This document shows positions 16,283 through 26,015 of a stretch of 64,000 nucleotides of DNA, one piece after another. Origin of the DNA: Croceimicrobium sp963974215. Lineage in GTDB: Bacteria; Bacteroidota; Bacteroidia; Flavobacteriales; Schleiferiaceae. Both the position numbers and the translations under genes were made by a program. A model generated the notes under the pieces. That model saw nothing but the letters and a program-made list of their open reading frames with translations. It was not told where the DNA came from and did not search any database. The DNA is taken from NCBI GenBank assembly GCA_963974215.1, contig CAXBBL010000001.1, positions 496,001 through 560,000 of the forward strand, given 5' to 3'. Within the stretch, counting starts at the first letter, position 1; the number at the start of each line of letters is the position of its first letter.

Positions 16283-18027
16283 AATTCACCTTCAATTTCA
16301 GTTAAAATGACACTGGCCTCTTGGTAATCGCTTTGAGCATTGGCCATGGTTGCTTGGGTATAGCGGGCCATTTCTGCTTGCTCTATAATTTTAAGTAGGC
16401 GCTCTTGAATTTGACTGGATAAGCCGCGGCGACTTAATTCCTCCTGCAGTCTATCGCGCGATTGCTCATGGGCGGGCATTTTAAGCTTATCAGAAATATA
16501 ACCCCAAAGTGCTTCCAGTAAGGCTTGGTAGAACTCCGCTGCCTTATTTTCATCGAGGGCTTTTTTGGCACTTTTCAATCGTTTGGCGGCTTTTTTAGCC
16601 GCTTTTTGCTCACGTAAAGCACCGGGGTTGGCACGTTTGTTATTTTCCTTAGTCCAGAAGAAGTACAAGCCTAAATTTATTAAAATCAACAGTATGAGAC
16701 TGGTCCAGAAAGTTTTACTTAACCAGAAGCTATCGTCACTTTTCAGCCATCTGCCCGCTTTGGTTTTAATAAATAGTATCTCCTTAGAGATAAAGTTTAC
16801 TTCTTCTTTTTCGTTGCTACCCATCTGGGCTTGACCATTGATATTGTTTGAAACCTGGCCACCGCTCACCTTAATTTCGTAGCTATCGCTGCTAATGGTT
16901 TGGTAAGATTCACTTTGTGGATTAAAAAAACTGAATTTAATCGGATCAATTTTATAGGTGCCGCCATAACGTGGTACCAGTAAATATTCGATCACCTTAG
17001 AGCCTTTCATTCCGTAAGATCCCACACTACTACGTTCGGTAATTTCGGGGTCAAAAACCTCAAAAGCCTGCGGAAATTCAGGTTGAGGAATATCAGCTAA
17101 TTTGATGTTTCCCGTGCCGTTCAGCTCGATACGCAGGGTAACACTTTCGTCGGTACTAATGTCGGTATTGCTGAGGCTAACTTTAAAATCGTAACGCCCT
17201 ACGGCCCCACTAAAATTATCAGGTCTGCCCTTATCAGGTAGCGGCTTAACCACAATAGTCGGGAAGTTTACGCTCAGCTCCTCGGTGCTATTGCGAGTAA
17301 TGGGGAAACCAAAAAAGTCGCGTCGACCTGAGTTAACCCGAATGGGAACATTTAGTCCGATAGCACCGGGTTTTAGCTCACCGGTTTGCTGGGGAATAAG
17401 CACCATTTTCTGTAAATCAGCCGCTACATAGCGTTGACCATTAATATATTCTTCGCTGGTTTCAATGCGTTTTTCGTTAATATTTTCGCGGTAGAAACCT
17501 TTAAAACTAGGCTCTTCTGAAAAGCTATGCTGACCGATTTCTGTACGAAAGTAAAGGCGGTAACGCGCGTAAATCGGCTCCCCTTGATAAACACTTGATT
17601 TGGAGACCAAACCTTTTAAAATAAGGTCTTCATTTTTAGCATTTTGTTGGGCTACTTCCTTTTTCTTGCTAACCGTAATATCGAGGCTTTCGGTACGGTA
17701 GGTTTGCCCATCGGCCTTAATGTAAGCAGGCCCAATGGTGAACTGACCAATATTGGTAGCTTGTAAAATATAGCTATAGGTAATGTTTAAACGGGTGCCG
17801 CTATTATCCATATAAGTGCTAACGGAAGTATTAGGTCCGCCTAAAACCTTAAAACCATTGAAGTCGGGTGCTTGGAAGCTATTTGCCCTTTGGTTTACTT
17901 TAAACTCTACCGCAAAGCGCTGTCCTTGCTGCACATTTTTGCTAGCCACACTAACGTCAAAGCTAACCTGAGCAAGACTGCTAAAGCTTAAGAAAAGAGC
18001 AATATATAGGCTGAGTTTTTTCATCAC
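16279..18027 (-). CDS. batD: BatD: oxygen-tolerance protein
   Basis: 582 residues. A signal peptide (to about 19) is followed by a long beta-rich periplasmic part of several immunoglobulin-like segments, opening VSFDVSVASKNVQQGQRFAV, typical of BatD. One membrane helix lies at about 438-456 (FWTSLILLILINLGLYFFW). A basic cytoplasmic tail includes KKAAKRLKSAKKALDENKA and a helical C-terminus. Family length is about 580-600. It probably contacts the vWA proteins BatA and BatB in the inner membrane. Overlaps batC and batE by four bases each. Confidence 0.9.
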   Translation of the reverse strand: MMKKLSLYIALFLSFSSLAQVSFDVSVASKNVQQGQRFAVEFKVNQRANSFQAPDFNGFKVLGGPNTSVSTYMDNSGTRLNITYSYILQATNIGQFTIGPAYIKADGQTYRTESLDITVSKKKEVAQQNAKNEDLILKGLVSKSSVYQGEPIYARYRLYFRTEIGQHSFSEEPSFKGFYRENINEKRIETSEEYINGQRYVAADLQKMVLIPQQTGELKPGAIGLNVPIRVNSGRRDFFGFPITRNSTEELSVNFPTIVVKPLPDKGRPDNFSGAVGRYDFKVSLSNTDISTDESVTLRIELNGTGNIKLADIPQPEFPQAFEVFDPEITERSSVGSYGMKGSKVIEYLLVPRYGGTYKIDPIKFSFFNPQSESYQTISSDSYEIKVSGGQVSNNINGQAQMGSNEKEEVNFISKEILFIKTKAGRWLKSDDSFWLSKTFWTSLILLILINLGLYFFWTKENNKRANPGALREQKAAKKAAKRLKSAKKALDENKAAEFYQALLEALWGYISDKLKMPAHEQSRDRLQEELSRRGLSSQIQERLLKIIEQAEMARYTQATMANAQSDYQEASVILTEIEGEL

Positions 18028-18839
18028 CAGTCTTTCGCGCTTTTATTGGGTTTGGCCTTTATTTTTTGTTGCAATAGTTTCTGCTGTAATTTCTCTTCAT
18101 CGCGGTTTAAAGCTTGCAGCAGGCGTTCGGCGTTTTCGCGACTAATTTTATCCTTTCCCTGTGAAGGCGATTTATCAGGATCCTGCTTCTCTTGATCCTG
18201 CTTTTGTTGATCTTGCTTTTGTTGATCTTGCTGCTGGTCATCCTTTTTATCCTGATCCTTCTGGTTCTGATCTTTCTTGTCCTTGTCCTGACCCTTTTGA
18301 TCTTGGTCCTTTTGATCTTGGTCCTTCTTATCTTGATCTTTTTTCTCTTCGTCTTTTTTGTCGTCTTTCTTATCCTGATCTTTATTTTGATCTTGTTGCT
18401 GTTCTTGCTTTTGCATTTGGCGGATAGCCTGACTAAGATTATAGCGCGTTTCCTCGTCCTTCGGGTTGAGCGTTAGAGATTTTTTATAAGCTTCAATAGC
18501 CTCTTCCAGTTTCTTTTCCTGTAAATGCGTGTTACCAATATTATGCAGGGCTTGGGCTTGCTCTTCTTTCGTTTCGGCCAGGCTTAAGCTTTTTTCAAAA
18601 GCCTCCAAAGCTTCGCTGTAACGCTCTTGTTTGTAGAGGGCATCGCCTAAATTGAAATTACCCAAGGCTTCATTCTTCCCTTCCTCATTAAGCGCTCTGC
18701 GGTAGGCGATTTCGGCCTCATCGTATTTGTTGGCTTTGTAAAGATCGTTCCCTTCTTTAATCTTGGTATTGCTGTTTTGGGCCTGTAAGGTCAAGCCAAG
18801 AAGCGCAGCAATGACGGCCAAAAAATTCTTAGTCATCAT
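18024..18839 (-). CDS. batC: BatC: TPR protein with K/D/Q-rich tail
   Basis: 271 residues: signal peptide (to about 20), then three to four TPR units over about 30-140 (ALGNFNLGDALYKQERYSEA, ALHNIGNTHLQEKKLEEAIE). A low-complexity stretch of about 80 residues follows, built of Lys, Asp and Gln (DQDKKDDKKDEEKKDQDKKD is typical), then a basic helical C-terminus. The charged spacer is usual for BatC, though long here. It makes the opposite strand look like long leucine-rich frames, which are artefacts. Overlaps batB and batD by four bases. Confidence 0.9.
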   Translation of the reverse strand: MMTKNFLAVIAALLGLTLQAQNSNTKIKEGNDLYKANKYDEAEIAYRRALNEEGKNEALGNFNLGDALYKQERYSEALEAFEKSLSLAETKEEQAQALHNIGNTHLQEKKLEEAIEAYKKSLTLNPKDEETRYNLSQAIRQMQKQEQQQDQNKDQDKKDDKKDEEKKDQDKKDQDQKDQDQKGQDKDKKDQNQKDQDKKDDQQQDQQKQDQQKQDQEKQDPDKSPSQGKDKISRENAERLLQALNRDEEKLQQKLLQQKIKAKPNKSAKDW

Positions 18840-19867
18840 TTTTTAAAGAGATTTAAGTTTTTAAACCATTGGGTTTTCCGCTCTAGGATAAACACATCGA
18901 GTAAAAGTAATAGTAAAGCAGGCGCTAAAAGCCACTGAAACTGATCTTCATAATCGGCGAACAGGCTGGTTTCAAATTGTTTCTTTTCCATGGCATTTAT
19001 CTCCTCCATTAAAAAGTTAACGCTGCCACGTGTGCTGTTGCCAGATACGTATTTACCGTCACTTTCCTCGGCAATTTCCTCTAGCAGTTTGCTATTTAGT
19101 TTGGTGATTACCACCTCATTATTCTGATCTTTTTTATAGCCAATGCGACGCGATCCGCTCATTTCCGGAATGGGTGCTCCTCTTTCGCTGCCAATGCCTA
19201 AAGTATATATGCTAATTTGTTGATCGCGCGCTTTATCGAGGGCATCATCAATACCTTCTTCATGATCTTCGCCGTCGCTTATTATTACTAATAAACGGTT
19301 CTTTTGGTCGGTATCATCAAAATACTGGGTGGCCAGCTCAATCGCTTCGCCAATGGCTGTCCCTTGGGAGGGGATGAGGTCGGTATTGATGCTTTTTAGA
19401 AATAAACGGGCAGCACCGTAGTCGGTAGTAATGGGTAATTGTGGATAAGCCCGACCAGCATAAGTGATAATACCAATTCGATCACTTACGAGCTCATCTA
19501 GCGTACGCGAAATAATAAGTTTAGCCCTTTCCAAGCGATTGGGTTGCACGTCTTCCGCTAGCATACTTTTACTTACGTCGATGGCGAAAACGATATCCAC
19601 TCCTTCGCGCTGCACTTTTTCGAGGCGAGAGCCAACCTGCGGATTTACCAAGGCTAGCGCTAAAAGAGCGATTATACAAAGCGCCAAAATGAGCTTTAAT
19701 AGGGGTTTGTTTTTAGATCGCTCGGGACTAAGCTTTTGCAGTAGCTCGCGCTCGCCAAAATAGTTTTGAGCTTTTCTTTTCCAAGAGAGAAAAAGCCCAT
19801 AGAATACCAATACCGCAGGAATAAGCAGTAAGAGGTAAAAGTATTGTGGTTCTTCCAATTGGTACAT
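18836..19867 (-). CDS. batB: BatB: von Willebrand factor A membrane protein
   Basis: 343 residues. Membrane helices lie at about 10-27 and 58-75, a vWA domain at about 85-290, and a C-terminal helix at about 310-330. The metal-ion-dependent adhesion site is intact: DVSKSM (DxSxS) preceded by VDIVFAI, then a TD in LPITTDYGAARL and ISDGEDHEEG. The domain binds Mg2+ and mediates protein contact within the Bat complex. Its ATG shares one base with the batA stop (TAATG), so translation is coupled. Confidence 0.92.
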   Translation of the reverse strand: MYQLEEPQYFYLLLLIPAVLVFYGLFLSWKRKAQNYFGERELLQKLSPERSKNKPLLKLILALCIIALLALALVNPQVGSRLEKVQREGVDIVFAIDVSKSMLAEDVQPNRLERAKLIISRTLDELVSDRIGIITYAGRAYPQLPITTDYGAARLFLKSINTDLIPSQGTAIGEAIELATQYFDDTDQKNRLLVIISDGEDHEEGIDDALDKARDQQISIYTLGIGSERGAPIPEMSGSRRIGYKKDQNNEVVITKLNSKLLEEIAEESDGKYVSGNSTRGSVNFLMEEINAMEKKQFETSLFADYEDQFQWLLAPALLLLLLDVFILERKTQWFKNLNLFKK

Positions 19868-20868
19868 TAAATAAAGCTTTTTAAGAAGGTATAACGCAAA
19901 ATCACCTCGAGGCTAAATAGTGCTAGCGCCCATAGTATGAAAACATCAAATTTCTCGTCGTAGGTGTAAAACTTAATTTCTTGTAATTTGGTTTTTTCGA
20001 GCGCATCAATTTCATTGTAAATGGCTTGTAGCTTTTCATTATCAGTGGCTCGGAAGTATTTACCACCGGTTTCATCCGCTATTTGCTGCAGTAGTTCTTC
20101 GTCTATATTAACCTCCAAATTAGCGAATTGAAATCCGCCGCGACCATCATAAGCAATGGGTGTACGGGCTAAACCCTTCGTGCCAACACCAATGGTATAG
20201 ACTCTAATATTAAATTCTTTGGCCAGTTGAGAAGCGGTAATAGGGTCTATTTCACCGCGATTATTTTCACCATCGGTTAAGAGAATAGCCACCTTACTTT
20301 TCGCTTTACTATCTTTCAGACGGTTTACAATAGTAGCTAGCCCCATGCCAATGGCTGTTCCATCTTCAATTAAACCGTGACGTAAATCGGCTAGGGCATT
20401 GCGCAAAACAGCATGGTCGGTGGTTAGTGGTGTTTGCGTATAACTTTCGCCGGCGTAAACCACTAATCCGATGCGATCGGTGGGACGACCTTCAATAAAA
20501 TTTGCCGCCACTTCTTTAGTAGCCTCTAAGCGATCGGGTTTCAAATCTTGCGCAAGCATAGAGGCGGAAACATCCACTGCCATAACAATGTCAATACCCT
20601 CTGTATCGCGGCTGCGACTTTTTTCTTGAGAGCTGCGCGGTCGTGCCAAACCAATAATAACTAGGCTAATAATGGCTAGGCGTAATAATGGCGAAAGAAA
20701 ACGCAACCAAGCCCGGCGATTGTTTTTTTGCTGCGCTAAAAATTCGGTTTCTGGAAAAAGTAATTCTGGGTGACTTTTATTTTCTTTAAGATAATACCAG
20801 ACAAGGATGGGTATCAGAACCAAAAGAAGCCACAGAAATTCGGGATTTTGAAATTCGTACTTACTCAT
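19867..20868 (-). CDS. batA: BatA: von Willebrand factor A membrane protein
   Basis: 333 residues with two N-terminal membrane helices (about 10-26 and 57-74), a vWA domain (about 90-285) and a C-terminal helix. The MIDAS is complete: DVSASM in the stretch IVMAVDVSASMLAQDLKP, LTTDHAVLRNAL, and LLTDGENNRGEIDP. Paralogue of BatB and encoded directly before it. Overlaps the preceding hypothetical gene by eight bases. Confidence 0.92.
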   Translation of the reverse strand: MSKYEFQNPEFLWLLLVLIPILVWYYLKENKSHPELLFPETEFLAQQKNNRRAWLRFLSPLLRLAIISLVIIGLARPRSSQEKSRSRDTEGIDIVMAVDVSASMLAQDLKPDRLEATKEVAANFIEGRPTDRIGLVVYAGESYTQTPLTTDHAVLRNALADLRHGLIEDGTAIGMGLATIVNRLKDSKAKSKVAILLTDGENNRGEIDPITASQLAKEFNIRVYTIGVGTKGLARTPIAYDGRGGFQFANLEVNIDEELLQQIADETGGKYFRATDNEKLQAIYNEIDALEKTKLQEIKFYTYDEKFDVFILWALALFSLEVILRYTFLKSFI

Positions 20869-21769
20869 GCTCTTCCTCCTTCACTTGTTTAATCTGGGTT
20901 TTTAAAACGAAATTTTTAATGGCTTGAAAAGCTTCTTCATTTTCGTGCGGTAAAGCTTGCTGCTTGGCGAATTTCACCATGCTGCTGAGGCGAAGGCTTT
21001 TACTTAGGGCCGCGAAGCTTTCGGGGTCTAGCTCTAGTTTGGAAATTTTTCCTATCAATTCCTCGGCGGTACTTTCCATGGCTTTAATGGAGAATTCCCT
21101 CTCCAGGAAGTGACGCAGGATATCGATTAATTCCGAATAATACTCTTTTTGCAGGCCTTCTTGCCAAAGTTTGCGTTCCTCTAGTTTGCTAAGCTCTTGC
21201 AGGGCCCATTCGGCTGCGGGTAGGCTTGGAATGATTTCCCGAGTAGGTGCTTTCTTTTTGGAGCGGTAACGCTTCACAAGCCAGTAAATAAGAAAGGCAG
21301 TCGCTAATACCGCTATAGAAATATATAGCCAAGGCAACCAATCAAAGGGAGCGTCTAGGGGGTCTTTAATATCATAAAGCTCTTTGTCTTCTTGGGCTTT
21401 TGCAAGGTCTACCCGAATTATAAATCCCTGACTAAAGGCAGTATCGATTGCCGTTACTAAGGCTAAGCCGGGGATATGCACAATGCCGCTATCGAAAGAA
21501 CTGATGCTAATATTCTGTGTTAAGGTAAGCTGATTATTTTCGAGAAGGCTATCGATAGAGCCAACTTCAATAATACTAAGACCTTTAATGGTGTCGGGTA
21601 AGATCGGCCATTGATAATCTTCTTTGACGGGAATATTACCTTTAAGCTGAAGATTTATTTGTTCCCCGATTAATATGCTATTGGTATCTGCTTGGAGCGA
21701 GAAACTTGTGCTTTGGGCAGATAGAATGCTGCTGCAGAGGCTAACAAAAAGAAGGATTACTTTTTTCAT
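20861..21769 (-). CDS. Bat-operon membrane protein (DUF4381-like position)
   Basis: 302 residues: signal peptide (to about 18), a beta-rich periplasmic part of about 110 residues, one membrane helix (WLPWLYISIAVLATAFLIYW, about 144-163), and a basic, helical cytoplasmic tail with KLEERKLWQEGLQKEYYSEL. This layout and its place between the DUF58 gene and batA match the small accessory protein usually present in Bat loci. Function unknown. Overlaps its neighbours by four and eight bases. Confidence 0.8.
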   Translation of the reverse strand: MKKVILLFVSLCSSILSAQSTSFSLQADTNSILIGEQINLQLKGNIPVKEDYQWPILPDTIKGLSIIEVGSIDSLLENNQLTLTQNISISSFDSGIVHIPGLALVTAIDTAFSQGFIIRVDLAKAQEDKELYDIKDPLDAPFDWLPWLYISIAVLATAFLIYWLVKRYRSKKKAPTREIIPSLPAAEWALQELSKLEERKLWQEGLQKEYYSELIDILRHFLEREFSIKAMESTAEELIGKISKLELDPESFAALSKSLRLSSMVKFAKQQALPHENEEAFQAIKNFVLKTQIKQVKEEEHE

Positions 21770-22635
21770 CGACTGCGTTTTTTAAAATATCCTAAAAGCG
21801 CCGAGGCATACGATTGATCGATGCGAATGGAAAGCTCACCCGAGCCGCTTCTTAAAAAACTCTCCAAATAGTAAGCTTTAGAATCATTAAAACGCTTTCT
21901 CAATTTGGCGCGCAATTTATGGGATGAGGTATTTACCCAATGGATTTTTCCCGATTCGGGATCTTTCAGTGGCAGCAAGCCTAAATTGGGTAATTCTTCT
22001 TCGCGCGGATCGTAAATGCGAATACCAGTTAAATCGTGCTTTCGGCTAGCAATTTTTAAGCTATCGCGGTACCGTGTATCCATAAAATCGCTTAATACGA
22101 ATACAATGGCGCGTCTTTTCTGAAAGGCACTAAAAAACCGCAGGGCCTCACTAATATTGGTTTTGGTGCTTTGCGGCTTAAACTCAATAAGTTCTCGGAT
22201 AATGCGCAAGGTATGCGACTTACCTTTAGCAGGAGGGATAAATTTTTCGACTTTATCGCTAAAGAAAAGCACCCCCACTTTGTCGTTATTTTGAATGGCA
22301 GAGAAGGCGAGGGTAGCGCAAATTTCGGTAATCATTTCGCGCTTAAGTTGATTGCGTGAGCCAAAGTTTTCGGAGCCGCTCACATCTACTAAAAGCATTA
22401 AGGTTAATTCGCGCTCTTCCTCAAATACCTTAATGTGAGGTTGGTTTAATTTGGCGGTAACATTCCAGTCAATCGCTCTAATATCATCGCCAATTTCATA
22501 AGCCCTAACTTCACTAAAAGTCATACCACGGCCCTTGAAATTACTGTGATATTCACCCGAGAAGATATGATTACTCAATCGTCGGGTTTTAATCTCAATA
22601 CGGCGTACTTTCTTAAGAAGTTGTTGAGTGTCCAT
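21766..22635 (-). CDS. DUF58 domain protein (vWA-like) of the Bat operon
   Basis: 289 residues, cytoplasmic. It contains the DUF58 signature FKGRGMTFSEVRAYEIGDDI followed by RAIDWNVTAKLNQPHIKVFE. A vWA-like segment follows with LLVDVSGSE, where the second MIDAS Ser is present, and VLSDFMDTRYRDS. DUF58 proteins almost always sit next to a MoxR ATPase and are thought to be its adaptor or substrate partner. Lies 60 bases behind moxR. Confidence 0.92.
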   Translation of the reverse strand: MDTQQLLKKVRRIEIKTRRLSNHIFSGEYHSNFKGRGMTFSEVRAYEIGDDIRAIDWNVTAKLNQPHIKVFEEERELTLMLLVDVSGSENFGSRNQLKREMITEICATLAFSAIQNNDKVGVLFFSDKVEKFIPPAKGKSHTLRIIRELIEFKPQSTKTNISEALRFFSAFQKRRAIVFVLSDFMDTRYRDSLKIASRKHDLTGIRIYDPREEELPNLGLLPLKDPESGKIHWVNTSSHKLRAKLRKRFNDSKAYYLESFLRSGSGELSIRIDQSYASALLGYFKKRSR

Positions 22636-22695
22636 TAGGCGCTAAAAGGCTTTTTAGGATAAAAAAAATTAGGGTTGAGATTTCTAAAACAAAGA

Positions 22696-23700
22696 CTATG
22701 GCACGTCTACGTTATCGATAATCTGATTGATTATATCTACGCTGCTTACGTTTTCTGCTTCCGCTTCGTAGGTAATTCCAATACGGTGACGAAGCACATC
22801 TTGCACTACGGCACGCACATCTTCGGGAATTACATAACCGCGACGCTTGATAAACGCTTGCACTTTCGCAGCATTAGCGAGGGCAATGCTACCACGCGGT
22901 GAAGCACCAAATTCAATTAAAGGTTTTAAAGAAGGCAGGCGATATTCCTCGGGTTTACGGGTGGCGAAAACAATATCGAGAATGTACTTCTCAATTTTCT
23001 CATCCATGTACACTTCTTTTACGACTTCTCTCGCTTTTAAAATGGTATCGAGGCTTACTACTGCGTTGATTTTCTCTTTATTTCCGCTTAAGTTTTGACG
23101 CATGATTAGGCGTTCTTCTTCCTGCTTGGGATACGTAATAACCGTCTTCAGCATAAAGCGATCGCTTTGCGCTTCCGGTAAGGGATAAGTTCCTTCTTGC
23201 TCTACTGGGTTTTGAGTTGCTAATACTAAGAAAGGCTTAGGTAAAGGATAGGTTTTTTCGCCAATGGTAACTTGGCGTTCTTGCATGGCTTCTAAAAGAG
23301 CACTTTGCACTTTGGCTGGTGCGCGGTTAATTTCATCCGCTAATACGAAATTTGCGAAAATGGGTCCCTTTTTTATCGCGAACTCATTGTCCTTCATATT
23401 GTAAATTTGGGTACCTACCACGTCGCTAGGCAAAAGGTCTGGAGTAAACTGTATTCGGCTATAATCTGCTTCGATGGCTTCCGAAAGTGATTTGATGGCC
23501 AGCGTTTTGGCAAGGCCTGGAACCCCTTCAAGTAAGATGTGGCCATTTCCCAATAAGGCAATTAAAAGTCTTTCGAGCATGGTTTTTTGACCGATAATGG
23601 ACTTGTTCAGTTCCATCATTAAAAGGTCAACAAATGCGCTTTCTTTTTCAATTTTCTCATTCAATGCTCTGATATCAATTGAGCTTTGACTTGTATCCAT
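22696..23700 (-). CDS. MoxR-family AAA+ ATPase
   Basis: 334 residues. Walker A is LLEGVPGLAKT, Walker B is VLADEINRAP, sensor 1 lies in FLVLATQNPVEQEGTYPLPE, and a C-terminal lid domain is present. MoxR ATPases act as chaperones that activate vWA-containing partners, here encoded in the same operon. An alternative TTG at 23760 would add 20 residues. The ATG at 23700 is preferred because AAAGGA, a good ribosome-binding site, lies just upstream of it and the family normally starts there. First gene of the Bat operon. Confidence 0.93.
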   Translation of the reverse strand: MDTSQSSIDIRALNEKIEKESAFVDLLMMELNKSIIGQKTMLERLLIALLGNGHILLEGVPGLAKTLAIKSLSEAIEADYSRIQFTPDLLPSDVVGTQIYNMKDNEFAIKKGPIFANFVLADEINRAPAKVQSALLEAMQERQVTIGEKTYPLPKPFLVLATQNPVEQEGTYPLPEAQSDRFMLKTVITYPKQEEERLIMRQNLSGNKEKINAVVSLDTILKAREVVKEVYMDEKIEKYILDIVFATRKPEEYRLPSLKPLIEFGASPRGSIALANAAKVQAFIKRRGYVIPEDVRAVVQDVLRHRIGITYEAEAENVSSVDIINQIIDNVDVP

Positions 23701-24109
23701 ATAGTTTCCTTTAAATCGGTTAGGAATCGGGTTTTTAACAGTCCTGCGAATTTGAAGCAAAGGCCTTTAAATACGCGTTAAAGCCTTGTTAAAAAAATCT
23801 ATATAAGCATCTAAACTTCAGTGCTTCCAATTCAGCGGTCGCAAGAAAAGACAATTTGAAGAGAAATGCTCTAATAGATAAGGCTTAACTATGAGATAAT
23901 ACTGACAGTTGATCCTAAATTATTGAGGCTTAACAATCTTACTTTAGTTCATGAGTAAATAGAGCGCATCTCAGCTCTAGCTGTGTTAAGCCCTTTTTAG
24001 CTCTGTGTTAATAGCCTTACTAAGAGGTGTAAAAGCTTAAAGCTGAAGCCCTTTTGACTTAACAATCAGAAACAAAATTTGCGGCATCAAAAACCAATTA
24101 GAAAATAAG
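23701..24109. other. Intergenic region between divergent moxR and PhoX-like genes
   Basis: No gene found. It must hold the Bat operon promoter (-) and that of the PhoX-like gene (+), but no clear TAnnTTTG box was seen. An imperfect direct repeat is visible: AGCTCTAGCTGTGTTAAGCC near 23972 and AGCTCTGTGTTAATAGCC near 23999. Confidence 0.4.
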
Positions 24110-25945
24110 ATGAAAAAATTAGTACTCTTCTTAGGTCTTGGTGCGGCATTTTTTAGTGCTAAAGCTCAGACTAATTTTAATCCTGAAATTGACGTGACCA
24201 ACTGGGAGCCTACCACTATAATAGTGCCTAGCTCTCCTTTAATCACGCAGTATTTGTTTATTGGCGGTCATCACAAAGTGCAAACTACCGCAACTTATGG
24301 AAACAATGCGGGCGAGGCCTTGGCTAAGCAATGGCACGACTTTATCGGCTTTACTCCCGATAACGCAGGCAGTGATTTAGGCTGGATTTCCGTAAACCAC
24401 GAAATGGTTGTCGCCAATGATTCTATCGGTGATGGCGGTGGAATGAGTGTTTTCAAAGTACGTCGTGACCCGGCTACGGATTCACTTATTATTGTTGATC
24501 AAACTTTAAGTGATGGTCGTCAGGGTAAATTTTTCGCGGTTGATTTCGCCAATACCGTAGGCGAAACAGGTATGAACTGTGGTGGTATCACTGCTCCTGA
24601 TGGTAGAATTTGGACCGCTGAAGAATGGTGGAGAGGTTCTAATGCCGATTTAGCTGATCGCGATACAGGTATGTTTACCATTGGAACAGGAACCTCCACT
24701 AGTCCAGTTAGCGCTGGCTTTCCTGCTTACGATGGCCAAACAATTGCGAAATACGAGAACTACAACTACATGGTAGAAATTGATCCTCGTGAGGCAAAGG
24801 CAATTCGCAAGCAGTATAACTGGGGTCGTCAGGCTTTTGAGGGCGGGGCCGTTATGCCTGATAATAAATCAGTTTATTTAGGCGCCGACGCTACTCCTGG
24901 TTTCTTTACCAAATTTGTGGCTACTACCGCGGGTGATTTTACTACTGGAACTACTTACGTTTATAAGCACGATGCTACTGGATCGAAGTGGGTGGAAATT
25001 GACAATAGCGACTTGAACAACATGTTAAACTTTGATGCTCGAGCAGTAAGTGCTGGGGCTTCTATGTTTAACCGTATTGAGTGGGTTACCGAAATAGGAG
25101 GTAAAGTTTATTTTACCGAAACAGGTAGAGATAATCCCGCAGGTGCTTGGGCTGGCGAAAAAGCGGCTGGTGCGGTTTTCGCTCCACACCATTTAGATAG
25201 AGCGGCTGAGCAAAGCTTGGAGTTTGGTAAAACTATTAGCCCTGATAGCAGCGAGTATTGGGATTATTATGGACGTGTTATGATGTACGATCCTGCTACT
25301 AGCCAAACATCTGTTTTCTTAGAAGGCGGCCCTTATTTCAGCGTTGATCCTAATGCAAGTTCATATCCCGACAAACACTTATCAAACCCTGATGGCTTGA
25401 ATAAAATCACTATCAATGGAAAAGATTATATGCTTATTAACGAAGACTTAAATGGCACCTCCAAGGGAAGAACCCCAGCTGGTATTTCTAATCGTACTTG
25501 TGAATTATTTATGTTGGATATGAGTATTGCTAACCCTACCCTTAACGACTTAGTGCGTATTGCGGTAGTGCCAGTTGGTGCGGAGATCACGGGTGCTATA
25601 GGTACAACCGATGGGAAGACCATTCTTTTTAATGTTCAGCACCCTAGTACTTCTAACCCATTTCCATTCAACAACTCTTTAACGGTTGCTATCACGGGTT
25701 GGGATCAAGTTACAATTGGCTTAGACGAGGAGGCTTTTGAAGGTAAAACTTTCGAGATGTATCCTAATCCCGCTACTCGTACACTCTACTTTAAAGAGCT
25801 TAGTGATATCGCAATTTACAATGTGGAAGGCAAGCGTATGAACGTTTACCGCCAGGTACAAGATATCGATATCAGTCATTTAAACCCTGGGGTTTATTAT
25901 GTACAAAACACAGACGGTCAAACCCAAAAACTTTTAGTAAAGTAA
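24110..25945 (+). CDS. PhoX-like (DUF839) protein with T9SS sorting domain
   Basis: 611 residues. A signal peptide (MKKLVLFLGLGAAFFSAKAQ) precedes a large beta-propeller-like domain with PhoX/DUF839 marks: GWISVNHEMVV, GETGMNCGGITAPDGRIWTA, NPDGL and INEDLNGTSKGRTP. Known PhoX enzymes are Ca/Fe-dependent alkaline phosphatases; phosphatase activity here is inference. The last 80 residues form a type A sorting domain (EMYPNPATRTLYFKEL to DISHLNPGVYYVQ, ending KLLVK), so it is secreted or anchored at the surface by the type IX system. Single gene followed by a strong terminator. Confidence 0.82.
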   Translation: MKKLVLFLGLGAAFFSAKAQTNFNPEIDVTNWEPTTIIVPSSPLITQYLFIGGHHKVQTTATYGNNAGEALAKQWHDFIGFTPDNAGSDLGWISVNHEMVVANDSIGDGGGMSVFKVRRDPATDSLIIVDQTLSDGRQGKFFAVDFANTVGETGMNCGGITAPDGRIWTAEEWWRGSNADLADRDTGMFTIGTGTSTSPVSAGFPAYDGQTIAKYENYNYMVEIDPREAKAIRKQYNWGRQAFEGGAVMPDNKSVYLGADATPGFFTKFVATTAGDFTTGTTYVYKHDATGSKWVEIDNSDLNNMLNFDARAVSAGASMFNRIEWVTEIGGKVYFTETGRDNPAGAWAGEKAAGAVFAPHHLDRAAEQSLEFGKTISPDSSEYWDYYGRVMMYDPATSQTSVFLEGGPYFSVDPNASSYPDKHLSNPDGLNKITINGKDYMLINEDLNGTSKGRTPAGISNRTCELFMLDMSIANPTLNDLVRIAVVPVGAEITGAIGTTDGKTILFNVQHPSTSNPFPFNNSLTVAITGWDQVTIGLDEEAFEGKTFEMYPNPATRTLYFKELSDIAIYNVEGKRMNVYRQVQDIDISHLNPGVYYVQNTDGQTQKLLVK

Positions 25946-25964
25946 TCTGCATGTTGTTTAATCT

Positions 25965-25997
25965 GAGGCTGCTTTGTAATGAAGCAGCCTCTTTTTT
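25965..25997 (+). terminator. Rho-independent terminator
   Basis: A ten-base-pair perfect stem GAGGCTGCTT/AAGCAGCCTC with a seven-base loop, followed by six T, directly after the PhoX-like gene. Confidence 0.88.
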
Positions 25998-26015
25998 AAT
26001 TTTCAATCGATCTTT

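Noticed and set aside
18170..18420. Repetitive DNA that could be taken for a tandem repeat or CRISPR array
   Set aside because: The periodicity comes from codon repeats in a coding region; there are no regular spacers and repeats.
18161..18476. Long leucine/isoleucine-rich open frames on the + strand inside batC
   Set aside because: They are the antisense of the Lys/Asp/Gln repeat codons of BatC and have no plausible start or signal.
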